A stretch of 56,131 bases of DNA from Myxococcales bacterium (GCA_013215605.1 JABSQW010000027.1:1-56131), one strand, 5' to 3'. Shown: positions 43,352-53,143, counted from the stretch's first letter. Notes: a model not told the origin generated them from the sequence alone. Program-made: numbers and translations.

Positions 43352-44686
43352 TCACTCACCGACGAACAACCCCCAGACCGCCGACAGCGTCTTCGGCACG
43401 GCGTCGTAGAGCACGAACGCGAGCACCACCGGCACGACGTACCGCAGAAGGTTTCGCCACATCGGAAACCACGTTACGCCGGCGGCGCCGACCTTGGCCT
43501 CGCCGATCGGATCTTCCATCCGCCACCCGACGAAGATCGAGAGCGCGAGGCCACCGCCCAGAAGGAACAGGTTGTTCGCCACCTGGTCCATCACGTCGAG
43601 CACACCGAGGCTCCAGGCGGCGGGGATGCCGAGCGCGGTGATCGCTGCGCCCGCCGTGAGGGCGGCGCGACGCCGCTCCCATCCGAATCCGTCGATGGCG
43701 GTAGACACCACCACTTCGAGGAGCGAGATGGCCGACGTGAGAGCGCCGACCACGAGGGAGGCGAAGAACAGAAGCCCAACGCCCCGACCGATGGGGCCCA
43801 TCTCCGCGAAGGCCTGGGGCAGCGTAATGAACAGCGCCCCCACCGTGCTGCCGCCCACCTTGTCCGACAGACCGAGGGCGAAGATCAGCGGAAACACCAC
43901 GAGACCCGCCACGAACGCGACACCGACGTCCGCCGCGGCGATCAACGCGGTCTCCCGCGGCAGATGCGTGTCGCGCCCGAGATAGCTCCCGAAGGTCAGC
44001 ATGCAGCCCATCCCGAGACTCAGACTGAAGAAGGCCTGGCCAGACGCTTCGGTGAGCACCTCGAGCGACAGAATCTGCGAGAAATCGGCGCTCAGGTAGT
44101 AGGCGTAGCCCGCGGCGGCGCCATCGAGCGTTGCCGCGTAGACAGCGAGTCCGGAGACGATCACGAACAACACCGGCATGAGCACCATTGCGGTGCGCTC
44201 GATTCCCTTCGTAACGCCGCCGGCGACGATGCCGATGGTGACCCCCATGAAGAGCAGGTGGAAGCCGAACGCGTCGGCACCCTGGGCGATGTCGTCGAAG
44301 CGATCGGCAATGCCGGAGTCGAAGCCGCCGAACAGCGCCATTCCCGCGTAGCGAACGGTCCAACCGGCGATGACGCCGTAGTAGGCGAGAATCGTGACTC
44401 CCGCGGCAACGAACACGAAGCCCACGGGTCGCCACGCGCGGCCGCCGTAGTGGGCGAGGGCGCGGATCGGGCTCTGCTGCGAGCCGCGGCCAATCACGAC
44501 CTCGGCGAGGAGCACGGGAACCGCCACGATCAGCGTGACGAGCAGATACAGGATCACGAAGGCGGCGCCGCCGTTCTCCGCCGTGAGGTAGGAGAAACGC
44601 CACATGTTCCCGAGACCCACCGCGGAACCGACCGCCGCCAGCACGAATCCGCTGCGACTCGACCACTGCTCGCGTCCGCTCGCCAT
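43352..44686 (-). CDS. Sodium-dependent transporter (NSS/SNF family)
   Basis: A 444-residue carrier of the neurotransmitter:sodium symporter family (PF00209). GFVLAAVGSAVGLGNMWRF is the first-helix signature that binds Na+ and substrate, followed by ENGGAAFVILYLL. About eleven to twelve helices can be counted, typical for bacterial members. Such proteins take up amino acids or related amines. It is oriented against plsB with a 68-bp gap. Substrate not predicted. Confidence 0.93.
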   Translation of the reverse strand: MASGREQWSSRSGFVLAAVGSAVGLGNMWRFSYLTAENGGAAFVILYLLVTLIVAVPVLLAEVVIGRGSQQSPIRALAHYGGRAWRPVGFVFVAAGVTILAYYGVIAGWTVRYAGMALFGGFDSGIADRFDDIAQGADAFGFHLLFMGVTIGIVAGGVTKGIERTAMVLMPVLFVIVSGLAVYAATLDGAAAGYAYYLSADFSQILSLEVLTEASGQAFFSLSLGMGCMLTFGSYLGRDTHLPRETALIAAADVGVAFVAGLVVFPLIFALGLSDKVGGSTVGALFITLPQAFAEMGPIGRGVGLLFFASLVVGALTSAISLLEVVVSTAIDGFGWERRRAALTAGAAITALGIPAAWSLGVLDVMDQVANNLFLLGGGLALSIFVGWRMEDPIGEAKVGAAGVTWFPMWRNLLRYVVPVVLAFVLYDAVPKTLSAVWGLFVGE

Positions 44687-44842
44687 CTCCCCCCCCCGCT
44701 ACGTCAGCGCTGTGGCCCGAGGGCTCTCCAGCGGCCCGATGAGTGAGATCGAGGGGGAGCCGCGAATTGCGGCGCCGGGAGGATAACCCGGCGTCCCGCT
44801 GGCCGCCTCGCGCTCGGCCGCCAGACGCGGCAAGTTGGACCC

Positions 44843-45613
44843 GTGAAGAAAGCCACCTTCTCAGATCCGCACATCCTCCTCGACCACATTGCCATCGGCG
44901 TACCGGACGACGCGCGCGTCACCTCCATGCTCGTCGACACCCTGGGCGGGAGCCCCTACAGCGCGGGACCCGGCGTCGGTTTCCGTTTCTGGCAGTGGCA
45001 GTTCGCCCAGGGGGGCCGTATCGAGGTGCTCCGCCCGGACGGTCCGCCCGGCGGTTTCCTACACCGCTTCCTCGACCGGCGGGGCCCGGGCATCCACCAC
45101 ATCACGTTCAAGGTCCCCGATCTCGGCGCCAGCATCGCGCGCGCCGCAGATCTCGGATTCGACATCGTGGGTCTCGACGAGTCGGATCCGACCTGGAAGG
45201 AGGCTTTCATCCACCCCAGGCAGGCCGGGGGTGTCGTGATCCAGTTGGCGGAAATGCGCAGCCCCGCGGATGCGCCCGAAGCGCGCACGCCGGCGACCCG
45301 CGGCGAGTCGCCCCGCGATCCGGTGCGCATCGCGGGCCTGCGCGTCGTCGCGCCCGACGCCGCGACTGTCACCCGCCTCTACGGCGACCTGCTCGGCGGC
45401 CGTTGCGCCGACGGCACCGACGATCTCGTCTTCGAGTGGCACGATTCGCCGCTGCGAATCGCGGTGTCGGTCGATGCACAGGCCCTGCCCGGCCCCCGCT
45501 GCATCGAGATCGTCTCCGATCGTCCGTTGGCGCTACCCGACGGTCCGGACCCGGTGCTCGGCACGCGCTTCACGCAGATCGAAGCCCCTCGCCGGCTTCT
45601 CGATCCTTGTTGA
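44843..45613 (+). CDS. VOC family protein (glyoxalase/bleomycin-resistance fold)
   Basis: A 256-residue protein with two vicinal-oxygen-chelate modules. The first begins HILLDHIAIGVPDDA and has RGPGIHHITFKVPDL, giving the paired His/Glu metal ligands. The second half (RIAGLRVVAPDAATVTRLY onwards) is a weaker repeat. Related proteins include methylmalonyl-CoA epimerases and extradiol dioxygenases; which applies cannot be decided. It starts at GTG 44843. The 3' end overlaps the convergent antiporter gene by 44 bp. Confidence 0.85.
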   Translation: MKKATFSDPHILLDHIAIGVPDDARVTSMLVDTLGGSPYSAGPGVGFRFWQWQFAQGGRIEVLRPDGPPGGFLHRFLDRRGPGIHHITFKVPDLGASIARAADLGFDIVGLDESDPTWKEAFIHPRQAGGVVIQLAEMRSPADAPEARTPATRGESPRDPVRIAGLRVVAPDAATVTRLYGDLLGGRCADGTDDLVFEWHDSPLRIAVSVDAQALPGPRCIEIVSDRPLALPDGPDPVLGTRFTQIEAPRRLLDPC

Positions 45614-47303
45614 AGACGGGCAGGAGCGCCGTCCACATCTCGTCCGAGCTCTCCGCGTAGAGGAGGTCGTGCGCGCGCTCGTCGTCGACTCCACTCGCGA
45701 TGGTGTGGAGGATCTCGAGCTGCGAGTCGCGGTCGTCGGCCGGCGTCAGGATCAGGAAGACGAGATGCGCGGGTTGATCGTCGATGGCGTCCCAGTCGAC
45801 GCCGGCGCGCGATATGCCGAGCAGGACCAGCGGCCTCTCGAGATCCTCGAGGCGGGCGTGGGGTATCGCGATCCCCCGTCCCACACCCGTGCCCATCATC
45901 TCCTCGCGCGCGTGCACTCCGCCGCGCACCACGTCGAGGTCGAGCCGCGGGCGGATCTGCCCCGCGCACTCGACGAGCTCGTCGATGACGTCGTGGCGAG
46001 TCTCCGCGGCGAGCCCCGGAATCAGCCCGTCGCGCACGAAGAAGCCGAGCACGTTCTGTTCTTCCCGTCGCCTCAGCGACCACGCCAGTGCTGGCCCCAC
46101 CACGAGCGCCGACGCGATCGACGCGAACACGATCGCGACGAACACCTCCTCGCCGATGAGCCCGGCGTTGCGACCCACCACCGCGAGCAGCACGCCCATG
46201 GAACCGCCGGGGATGTGCGCGATGGCTATGGGCAATCGATCGAAGGCCGGCATGCGAACCAGCCACGTCCCGAGCCAGGCGCCGAAGAACTTCCCGAACA
46301 CGGACACGACCGTTACGACCGCCACGAGCCCGGCTTCGAAGCTGCCGACGAAGTCGACATGCAGACAGATCCCCGCAAAGAACAGCGGCACGAAGATCGC
46401 CTCGACCATCTGCGTGATGACGGAACGCGTGTGCTCCGAGAGCGCTTTGTGGTCGCCCGCCATCACGCCAGCGATCAGGAAGCCGAAGATCGGATGGACA
46501 CCGATCTCGGCGGTGATGATGCCGCACACGAGTCCGAGGCAGACCACGAACGAGAGCGGCGTGGCCGGTGACGGCAGCCCCTGCGCATCGAACCAGCGCA
46601 GCAGCTTCGTGACCTGCGCGCGGCCGATCGATGCGCAGACGGCGGAGAAGAGTATCGTCCCGAGCACGACCGCAGCGATCGCGTCGGGGCGCACGCCCTG
46701 TGCACCGCCGGCACCTCCGATCATCCCCATCACGACGGCGAGCACCACCCAGCCGAGCAGCTCGTTGATCGCCATGGCGGACAACAGGAGCAGTCCGAGA
46801 TCGGACTTCACGATCTTGAGGTCGAAGAGAAGACGAGCCACGATGGTGATCGCCGTGATCGAGACCGCCGCCGCGACGAACAGCGAATAGGCGATCCGCG
46901 GGAAACCCGGCTCGCCCCACGTGCCGAATAGCCACCACGCCATGCCGAAGCCGACGACGAGCGGCACGACCACGCCCGTGACTGCCACGGAGAAAGACTG
47001 GGAGCGCAGCTTCCACGCGTTGGCGACATCGACTTCGAGACCGATGGCGAGCAGCAGAAAGAGGATTCCGATCTCGGCCGTCACCTCGAACATCGCGAGC
47101 TGGAGCTCGTCGTCCGGGAAGAGGCCGTGGAAGAGTTCGGGGAACGCGGTTCCGAGGACCGTCTGGCCGAGGAGGACGCCAGCGAGGATCTCACCGGCGA
47201 AGGGCGGCTGATCGAACCGCCTGAAAACCTCTCCCATCAGACGGGCGAGGCCTAGTACGACGAATACCTGAACCAGGAACAGCAGGAGCTGCTCTTCCGT
47301 CAT
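45570..47303 (-). CDS. Cation:proton antiporter (CPA2) fused to PTS EIIA-like domain
   Basis: A 577-residue protein. Residues 1-~390 form a Na+/H+ exchanger membrane domain (PF00999): GEILAGVLLGQTVLG, IGILFLLLAIGLEVD, AAAVSITAITIVARLL and HPIFGFLIAGVMAGDH. A linker leads to a PTS EIIA type-2 domain (PF00359, about 420-565) with GVGRGIAIPHAR; His482 occupies the phosphorylation site. Such fusions suggest control of ion exchange by the phosphotransferase system, a family-level inference. ATG 47303; weak ribosome-binding site. Confidence 0.92.
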   Translation of the reverse strand: MTEEQLLLFLVQVFVVLGLARLMGEVFRRFDQPPFAGEILAGVLLGQTVLGTAFPELFHGLFPDDELQLAMFEVTAEIGILFLLLAIGLEVDVANAWKLRSQSFSVAVTGVVVPLVVGFGMAWWLFGTWGEPGFPRIAYSLFVAAAVSITAITIVARLLFDLKIVKSDLGLLLLSAMAINELLGWVVLAVVMGMIGGAGGAQGVRPDAIAAVVLGTILFSAVCASIGRAQVTKLLRWFDAQGLPSPATPLSFVVCLGLVCGIITAEIGVHPIFGFLIAGVMAGDHKALSEHTRSVITQMVEAIFVPLFFAGICLHVDFVGSFEAGLVAVVTVVSVFGKFFGAWLGTWLVRMPAFDRLPIAIAHIPGGSMGVLLAVVGRNAGLIGEEVFVAIVFASIASALVVGPALAWSLRRREEQNVLGFFVRDGLIPGLAAETRHDVIDELVECAGQIRPRLDLDVVRGGVHAREEMMGTGVGRGIAIPHARLEDLERPLVLLGISRAGVDWDAIDDQPAHLVFLILTPADDRDSQLEILHTIASGVDDERAHDLLYAESSDEMWTALLPVFNKDREAGEGLRSA

Positions 47304-47508
47304 GTCAGATCAATAGCGGATCTGGGCACGGATATGCCTCTACGAACGCGCGCCGGAGAAGTCTGAGTACATCGACCGCAGACTCCGTGCACTCGTCGGC
47401 GGCGAATCGTGCCGAAACGAACCCATTGAAGCGGTGTGCGGGCACGCGGGATTCCGGGGAAGTGGTAGATTCCCGCCCCACCGCCCAAGAACCTGGAACG
47501 GATTTCCG

Positions 47509-50154
47509 ATGACCACAACGAAACGCCTGCCCCGCCACCGCCTCGACCCCGAGGTTCGGCCGTCTCGCGTCGCGGTCCACGTCGATGTCGATCCCGAGCG
47601 CAGCGCGAGCTTTCGCGGCGAAGTATCGATCCATCTCGAGGTCGGCGCTCCGCGGAGACGCCTGCGTCTCCACGCGGTCGACCTGCGGGTCGCGAAGCCG
47701 CGCCTCGAGGTGGGCGGTGTCACGCTTTCGGGGCGCGCCGTGCCGCTGCCCGAGCTCGAGATGGTCGAACTCGTCTTCGACCAGCGGATCCCGGCGGGCG
47801 AGATGACGCTCACTCTCGACTTCGCGGGGAAGCTCCGCAGTGATCTGTGTGGTCTCTACCGAGCACGGGCGGACGGTCACCGCTACGCGTTCACGCAGCT
47901 CGAAGCCACCGACGCGCGGAAGTTCTTCCCCTGCTTCGACGAGCCCGCCATGAAGGCTCGGTTCAGGATGTCCGTCACCACCGCGGCGTCACACACCGTC
48001 ATCTCCAACGCCCCCGAAGTGAAGACACTCAAGGGTGCGCGTGGCCCGGGGGCCGGGCGCAAGACCGTCCACTTTGCCGAAACCCCGCCGCTGTCGACCT
48101 ACCTGGTGGCGCTCGCCGTCGGCCGACTCGAATCGTCGCGGCCCACGCACCTGGGGCCCACCGAAATCCGCGTGTGGCACACGCCCGGAAAGGGACGGCT
48201 CACGGGCTTTGGCCTCGAGGCTGCGCGCGAGTGTCTGCGCGGCCTCGAGCGCTATTTCGCTCTCCCGTACCCCTACACGAAGCTCGACCTCGTCGCAGTG
48301 CCCGACTTCGAGTTCGGCGCGATGGAGAACGCCGGCGCGGTATTCTTCCGCGAGACGTTGCTCCTGGTCGACCGAGCTACCGCGACGCTCGCCGAGAAAA
48401 AGCGCGCCGCCGAGGTGATCTGCCACGAGCTCGCGCACATGTGGTACGGCGATCTCGTCACGATGGCGTGGTGGGACGATCTGTGGCTCAACGAGGCCTT
48501 CGCCACCTGGATGGCGTTCCACGTGGTCGACGGCTGGAAGCCCGAGTGGAAGATGTGGCAGGACTTCATGCACGGCCGCGCCGCGGCGCTCGAGCTCGAC
48601 GCTCTCCGCCACACGCACCCCATCTATTGCCGCGTCGACACGGCGGAGCAGGCGAACGAGAACTTCGACGTCATCACCTACGAGAAGGGCGCGTCGGTGG
48701 TGCGAATGATCGAGCGCTATCTCGGAGCGTCCGCGTTCCGCAAGGGCGTCCGGGCGTACATTCGCGAGCACCGCGAGGGCAACGCCGTGGCGGACGATCT
48801 CTGGCGGGCTCTCTCGAAGGCATCAGGCGAGGACGTCGAGCGAGTGGCCCGGGGCTGGATCGAGCAGGAGGGGTACCCCGTCCTGAAGGTGCGCCACGAG
48901 CGAAAACGCGGACGCTCGGCGCTGATCCTGGGCCAGGAGCGGTTCGTACTCAAACCCTTTGGGCCGACGGAGCGGTCCGAGCCGAAGCGCCCGCGCTGGC
49001 CGGTGCCGGTGGTCACGCGCATCGGTCGCGGGCGGCGCTCCCGCACCACGCGCCATCTCTCCCTCGGTGCACGCGATCGCGTTTCCCTCGGACGCGACGC
49101 GCCCAGCTTCATCTACGCGAACGCCGAGGAGTCGGGCTTCTATCGACCGCTCCACTCCCCGGCCGAGCTGCGAAACCTGCTCTCGCACCTGCCGTCGCTC
49201 ACCGCCATCGAACGCATGGGCCTCATCGATCATCAGTGGGCGCTCGCGCGGGCGGGTCGAGCGCCACTGTCGAGCGTCCTCGAGATCTCGGGCGCCCTGG
49301 CCGGCGACCCGGAGGCCGACGTACTCGCCGCGCTTCGCAAGCCGCTGGCGTTCGTCTCTGGCTCCCTGATTCCCGAAGCTGCGCCGAAATGCGAGGACGC
49401 GTTTCGCGATTGGCTTCTCGAACACTTTGCGGCGTCTTTCGACGAGCTCCGTTGGAAGCCCGAACCGCGTGAAGACGACGCGACGCGCGTGCGACGCGCC
49501 ATGCTACTCGGCATCGTCGGCGGCATGGCTGGCTCGCCGAAGGTGATCGACGAGGCGCGCGCGCAGTGCGACCGCTACCTTGCGAACCGCCGATCCGTCG
49601 ATGCCAACCTGGCCGACGGCATCGTGTCTCTCGCTGCACGCTCAGGCGACAAGAAGCTCCACACCGGTTTCGTGCGCGCCATGGAATCGGCGGCAACTCC
49701 TCAGGAGAAGCGCCGCTTCCTGCTCGCCCTCGCCGACTTCGAATCGCCCGCGTTGATCGACAAGACCCTCGGTTTCACGCTGACCGATCGCATCCCGACA
49801 CAGGACGTGATCTTCGTTCTCGCTCGCCTGCTCTCGAACCGCGCGTCGAAGCAGCGCACGTGGTCGTTCGTTCGGAAGCGTTGGTCGAAGCTGCGCGGTC
49901 GCATGCCGGCAATGCTGGCGAGTCGGCTGATCGAGGCGACCCCCGCGCTGCTCACGTCCCGCCACCGCCGCGAGGTGTCGGCCTTCTTCCGCAGCCACCC
50001 GATTCCGGGTGGTGAACGCGCCCTGCGACAGGCCCTCGAACGGTTCGACTGGTACCGGTCGTTTCGGAGTGGCGCCGCGGAGTCTCTGCGGAAGACGTTG
50101 TCACGCCAGCGTCGGGCTGGTTCGCCTGGGGTTCGGCGGGCGAAGCCCGCCTGA
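47509..50154 (+). CDS. M1 family aminopeptidase, cytosolic
   Basis: An 881-residue zinc aminopeptidase. GAMEN is at 270-274, HELAH at 306-310, and the third zinc ligand Glu329 lies in WLNEAF. There is no signal peptide, unlike the lipoprotein M1 at 17979, with which it shares the YAFTQLEATDARKFFPCFDEP-type segment. The ERAP1-like C-terminal helical domain follows. It removes N-terminal residues from peptides. ATG 47509 is used, although the ribosome-binding site is weak. The gene ends within a hairpin. Confidence 0.94.
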   Translation: MTTTKRLPRHRLDPEVRPSRVAVHVDVDPERSASFRGEVSIHLEVGAPRRRLRLHAVDLRVAKPRLEVGGVTLSGRAVPLPELEMVELVFDQRIPAGEMTLTLDFAGKLRSDLCGLYRARADGHRYAFTQLEATDARKFFPCFDEPAMKARFRMSVTTAASHTVISNAPEVKTLKGARGPGAGRKTVHFAETPPLSTYLVALAVGRLESSRPTHLGPTEIRVWHTPGKGRLTGFGLEAARECLRGLERYFALPYPYTKLDLVAVPDFEFGAMENAGAVFFRETLLLVDRATATLAEKKRAAEVICHELAHMWYGDLVTMAWWDDLWLNEAFATWMAFHVVDGWKPEWKMWQDFMHGRAAALELDALRHTHPIYCRVDTAEQANENFDVITYEKGASVVRMIERYLGASAFRKGVRAYIREHREGNAVADDLWRALSKASGEDVERVARGWIEQEGYPVLKVRHERKRGRSALILGQERFVLKPFGPTERSEPKRPRWPVPVVTRIGRGRRSRTTRHLSLGARDRVSLGRDAPSFIYANAEESGFYRPLHSPAELRNLLSHLPSLTAIERMGLIDHQWALARAGRAPLSSVLEISGALAGDPEADVLAALRKPLAFVSGSLIPEAAPKCEDAFRDWLLEHFAASFDELRWKPEPREDDATRVRRAMLLGIVGGMAGSPKVIDEARAQCDRYLANRRSVDANLADGIVSLAARSGDKKLHTGFVRAMESAATPQEKRRFLLALADFESPALIDKTLGFTLTDRIPTQDVIFVLARLLSNRASKQRTWSFVRKRWSKLRGRMPAMLASRLIEATPALLTSRHRREVSAFFRSHPIPGGERALRQALERFDWYRSFRSGAAESLRKTLSRQRRAGSPGVRRAKPA

Positions 50155-50166
50155 GCGCCTCCGCTC
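50135..50166 (+). terminator. Tandem hairpins at the M1 aminopeptidase 3' end
   Basis: GGCGGGC-GAA-GCCCGCC (50135-50151) is a perfect 7-bp stem abutting the stop codon, and GAGCG-N4-CGCTC (50153-50166) follows directly. Strong paired hairpins without a T tract could stop transcription or protect the mRNA end between convergent genes. Confidence 0.42.
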
Positions 50167-50226
50167 GGCTTTGCCTCGCTGCGCGCTTTGCTTGCAGGAC
50201 GAGTCTTGGGTCGCCCCGGGTCCGCA

Positions 50227-51423
50227 TCATTCACGGGATGAGGGGAGCAGCTGCGCCATTACGCGGAGCGTGTTCTCTCCCAGCACCTTCCGGATCGTGC
50301 TCGGCGAAAGCCCTTCATCGAGCATCCGCTGCGTGACGTGGATGTGGCCCGTCGCGTCGAGTGCGGTCACGACGCCGCCGTCGAAGTCGCTGCCGAGAGC
50401 GACGTGGTCGTCGCCGACCAGATCGATGACGTGGCGGATTGCCGAGACGATGTGACGCGGCTCCCTGCCGCAGACTGCGAGGTCGAAGTAGCCGATGCCG
50501 ATCACCCCGCCGCCGCGGGCAATGCCACGGATCTGATCGTCGGAGAGGTTGCGGGGGTTGTCGCAGGTTGCGCGCACGCCGGTGTGGGAGACAAGGGTCG
50601 GGCGCGTCGCGATGCGCAGGACGTCGCGAATCGCGAACGGCGAAACGTGGGCGAGATCCACTGCCACCCCCTTCGACTCCATCCGCCTCACGAGCTCGCG
50701 ACCCATCTCGGACAGACCGCCCTTGCGCCGGCCGTGCGCCGATCCAGCGAACGCGTTGTCGAAGAAGTGCGCGAGGCCGAGCACCCGAAAACCCGCGTCG
50801 AAGGCGACGTCGAGGTTGGAGATGTTCGCCTCGAGCGCGTGCGCGCCCTCGATCCCGAGGACCGCGCCGATCACGCCCGCATCCTGCTCGTGCATCCTGC
50901 GCCAGCGCTCGAGGTCTCGGCGGTTCTCGATGATCACGAGCCTTCCGTTTGAACGCTGCGCGAAGCCGTCGAGGCGCCCGGCCTGCCAGAGCGCGCGAGC
51001 GAGCGCACTTTGACTCGCGAGGGGCGTCCCCATCACGCGGCCGAGCAGCTGGATGAGATCCGGGGCGTCGGCGCTCGTATCGTGGGGATCGGTGCTCATG
51101 GGCATGACGGTCGCGGCAGTGAAGAACTGCAGCCCCACTCCGCCTTCGCGGAGACGTGGAAGATCGACGTGGCCGACGTCGCTGCGCTCGAGGAGATCGC
51201 GCCCGAAGAGCAGCGAGTCCGCGTGGAGATCCGCCACGAGGCTCGCGGCGTGGAGTCCCCGCGCCAGGGCGGTGGGCTCCGGAATGTCGACCCACTCGAC
51301 GCGATTGATGGCGAACTCGGGATTCTGCGCGACCGACCAGGCCAGCGCGCCCAGCGCAGCGAAGATCAACGCAACGCCCAGCACGACGCGCCTCCACCCG
51401 ACGTGGAGGTTCTCTCCTGCCAT
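50227..51423 (-). CDS. Membrane dipeptidase (peptidase M19 family)
   Basis: A 398-residue renal-dipeptidase-type enzyme (PF01244). Residues ~10-32 form a membrane anchor (VVLGVALIFAALGALAWSV). SLVADLHADSLLFG holds the first His/Asp zinc ligands, VIGAVLGIEGAHAL the bridging Glu, and RPTLVSHTGVRATCDNPRN the later His. DHVALGSDFDGGV is the terminal Asp motif. Its ATG overlaps the upstream TAA as TAATG. Expected to cleave dipeptides or D-containing peptidoglycan fragments in the periplasm. Confidence 0.93.
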   Translation of the reverse strand: MAGENLHVGWRRVVLGVALIFAALGALAWSVAQNPEFAINRVEWVDIPEPTALARGLHAASLVADLHADSLLFGRDLLERSDVGHVDLPRLREGGVGLQFFTAATVMPMSTDPHDTSADAPDLIQLLGRVMGTPLASQSALARALWQAGRLDGFAQRSNGRLVIIENRRDLERWRRMHEQDAGVIGAVLGIEGAHALEANISNLDVAFDAGFRVLGLAHFFDNAFAGSAHGRRKGGLSEMGRELVRRMESKGVAVDLAHVSPFAIRDVLRIATRPTLVSHTGVRATCDNPRNLSDDQIRGIARGGGVIGIGYFDLAVCGREPRHIVSAIRHVIDLVGDDHVALGSDFDGGVVTALDATGHIHVTQRMLDEGLSPSTIRKVLGENTLRVMAQLLPSSRE

Positions 51424-52373
51424 TAAGGGTCGACGTACCGGCCGAGGTCTGAAATCACCCGGTAGAACTCGTCGAGGATCTCTTCGATCACCTGGCTGAC
51501 GGGTGCGATGGACTCGATGCGCCCGGCCACCTGTCCACTGAGCGCAATCGAAGCCTCGAGGTCGCCGCCGAAGTAGAGACTCTTCACGCTGCCGAGCTCG
51601 CCCATGACGTTCTCGGGGGAGCGCTCGAGGGCCTCGCTGTGTTGAGTCCGCAGGGCGCGCAGCCCAGGTTTCTCGAAGCGGTTGAGGAAGACCGTGTCGG
51701 TCTCCGCGGCAGCAACGATCGCGTTCTTGAAGTTCTCGTGCACCGGCGACTCGGCGGCCGAAACCATGCGCGTGCCGAGTTGGATCCCCTCCGCTCCGAG
51801 CGAGAAGGCCGCGGCCATCGTGCGGCCGCAGAGCATGCCGCCCGCGGCGATCACGGGGAGGTCCACCCTTTCGCACACGAGCGGGAGCAGCACCATCGAC
51901 GCGACGTCGCGCGGGTTCTTGAATCCCCCTCCCTCACCGCCTTCGACCACGAGACCGTCGACCCCGGCCTCTACCGCCTTGAGGGCCCCCGCGAGGGTCG
52001 GGACCACGTGGAACACGGTGAGGCCCGCCTCCTTGAGGGGCTTCGTGTACTTCATCGGGCTGCCCGCAGAAGTCGTGACGAACTTCACCCCCTGGTCGGC
52101 GACGAACTCGACGATCGAAGGGTCGCGCACGAAGAGCTGGGCGATGTTCACGCCGAACGGTTTATCGGTGAGATCGTGCATCTTGCGAATCTCGTCTCGC
52201 ACGGCGTCGAGCTCGCCCGACGACGTCTCGATGATTCCCATCGCACCGGCGTTCGACACCGCCGACGCAAGCTGCGAACGAGCGATCCAGCCCATCGGCG
52301 CCTGCACGACGGGGATGTCGACCCCGAGCATCCGGGTCACGCGGTTGTCGATCCTTCGCTTCGCTCCACTCAT
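51423..52373 (-). CDS. Nitronate monooxygenase family protein
   Basis: A 316-residue FMN-dependent TIM barrel (PF03060). PVVQAPMGWIARSQLASAVSNAGAMG opens it. Then come FGVNIAQLFV, VVEGGEGGGFKNPRDV, PVIAAGGMLCGRTMAAAFS and GAEGIQLGTRMVSAAES, which bind FMN phosphate. It oxidises nitronates or acts as an enoyl reductase-like oxidoreductase in some relatives. It is coupled with the dipeptidase (1-base overlap) and follows dgkA by 27 bp. ATG with GAGG upstream. Confidence 0.92.
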   Translation of the reverse strand: MSGAKRRIDNRVTRMLGVDIPVVQAPMGWIARSQLASAVSNAGAMGIIETSSGELDAVRDEIRKMHDLTDKPFGVNIAQLFVRDPSIVEFVADQGVKFVTTSAGSPMKYTKPLKEAGLTVFHVVPTLAGALKAVEAGVDGLVVEGGEGGGFKNPRDVASMVLLPLVCERVDLPVIAAGGMLCGRTMAAAFSLGAEGIQLGTRMVSAAESPVHENFKNAIVAAAETDTVFLNRFEKPGLRALRTQHSEALERSPENVMGELGSVKSLYFGGDLEASIALSGQVAGRIESIAPVSQVIEEILDEFYRVISDLGRYVDP

Positions 52374-52400
52374 TTTCGCTGCCTCGACCTCACGGCCCTT

Positions 52401-52790
52401 CTAGCTGTTCAGCCAGCTCAGGATCCGCGGAACGAAGATCAGCAGCGCCACCACGGCCGCGCCGAGAGCTGTGGCGAGCACCGCTCCCGCGGCGACGTCC
52501 TTCGCCTTCTCGACCCTCGGATCGGGATCCGGTGACGCAGCGTCGCACAGATGCTCGAAAGCCGTGTTCATCGCCTCCGCGCCCCACACCGACGCGATCG
52601 CGAGCACGAGGACAGCCCACTCGACACGGCCGACGCCGAGGGCCCACCCCAACAGGCACACGAGGAGTGTCGCCGTGGCGTGAATCCAGGCGTTGTGTTG
52701 ACTTCGCAAGACGAGCGCAAGCCCGCGAAACGCGAACCGGAAGCCGCGCAGACGCGCCGCGACCTCGAACGGCCTGTGCCCCCCACTCAC
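52401..52790 (-). CDS. dgkA: Diacylglycerol kinase DgkA-family protein
   Basis: A 129-residue integral membrane kinase. The three helices are visible, and the active-site block GAEAMNTAFEHLCDAAS with VEKAKDVAAGAV is the DgkA signature (E-x2-N-T-x-x-E...AKD). It phosphorylates diacylglycerol or undecaprenol, so family assignment is firm but substrate is not. The GTG at 52790 overlaps the stop of the HEAT-like gene (GTGA); a GTG at 52814 is also in frame. It belongs to the leftward 53855-50227 operon. Confidence 0.93.
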   Translation of the reverse strand: MSGGHRPFEVAARLRGFRFAFRGLALVLRSQHNAWIHATATLLVCLLGWALGVGRVEWAVLVLAIASVWGAEAMNTAFEHLCDAASPDPDPRVEKAKDVAAGAVLATALGAAVVALLIFVPRILSWLNS

Positions 52791-53143
52791 GCGGTAGACC
52801 TCTCGAAGCTCCACGAGAGAAAGGTCTCGATGTCCTCAGCCGCCGACTCGGCCTGCTCGCGAACGTACTCGCTGCGGTCGTGCAGCGCGCGATCGACGAG
52901 CCGCTTCACGAGATTCGGGTCGAGTCGGCCGAAACGGCGCGCGATGTGACCGAATCCGAGCACGGCGTTGCCGCGCACCATGGCGCTCCGGTGTCGCGTG
53001 AGTTGCACACAACAGGCCTGCGCCCAGTTCCACTCGTCGGCCTCGAGCGCCACGTCGACGATGAGATCGACGAGCTCGCTCGGGTCGTCTCGCCGGATGG
53101 CGTCCTCGACCTGCTGACGGAAGGCGTCTTCCTGGGCCGTCAA
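52787..53143 (-). CDS. HEAT-repeat-like small protein
   Basis: A 118-residue helical protein: DDPSELVDLIVDVALEADEW, then AQACCVQLTRHRSAMVRGNA and RRFGRLDPNLVKRLVDRAL, ending YVREQAESAAEDIETFLSW. The paired-helix spacing and the HRSAMVRGNAVLGFGHIA turn look like HEAT/armadillo-type repeats used for protein binding. The TTG start at 53143 has GGGAGG six bases upstream. It overlaps dgkA by 4 bp, so it may be a partner of a membrane enzyme. Function unknown. Confidence 0.72.
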   Translation of the reverse strand: MTAQEDAFRQQVEDAIRRDDPSELVDLIVDVALEADEWNWAQACCVQLTRHRSAMVRGNAVLGFGHIARRFGRLDPNLVKRLVDRALHDRSEYVREQAESAAEDIETFLSWSFERSTA

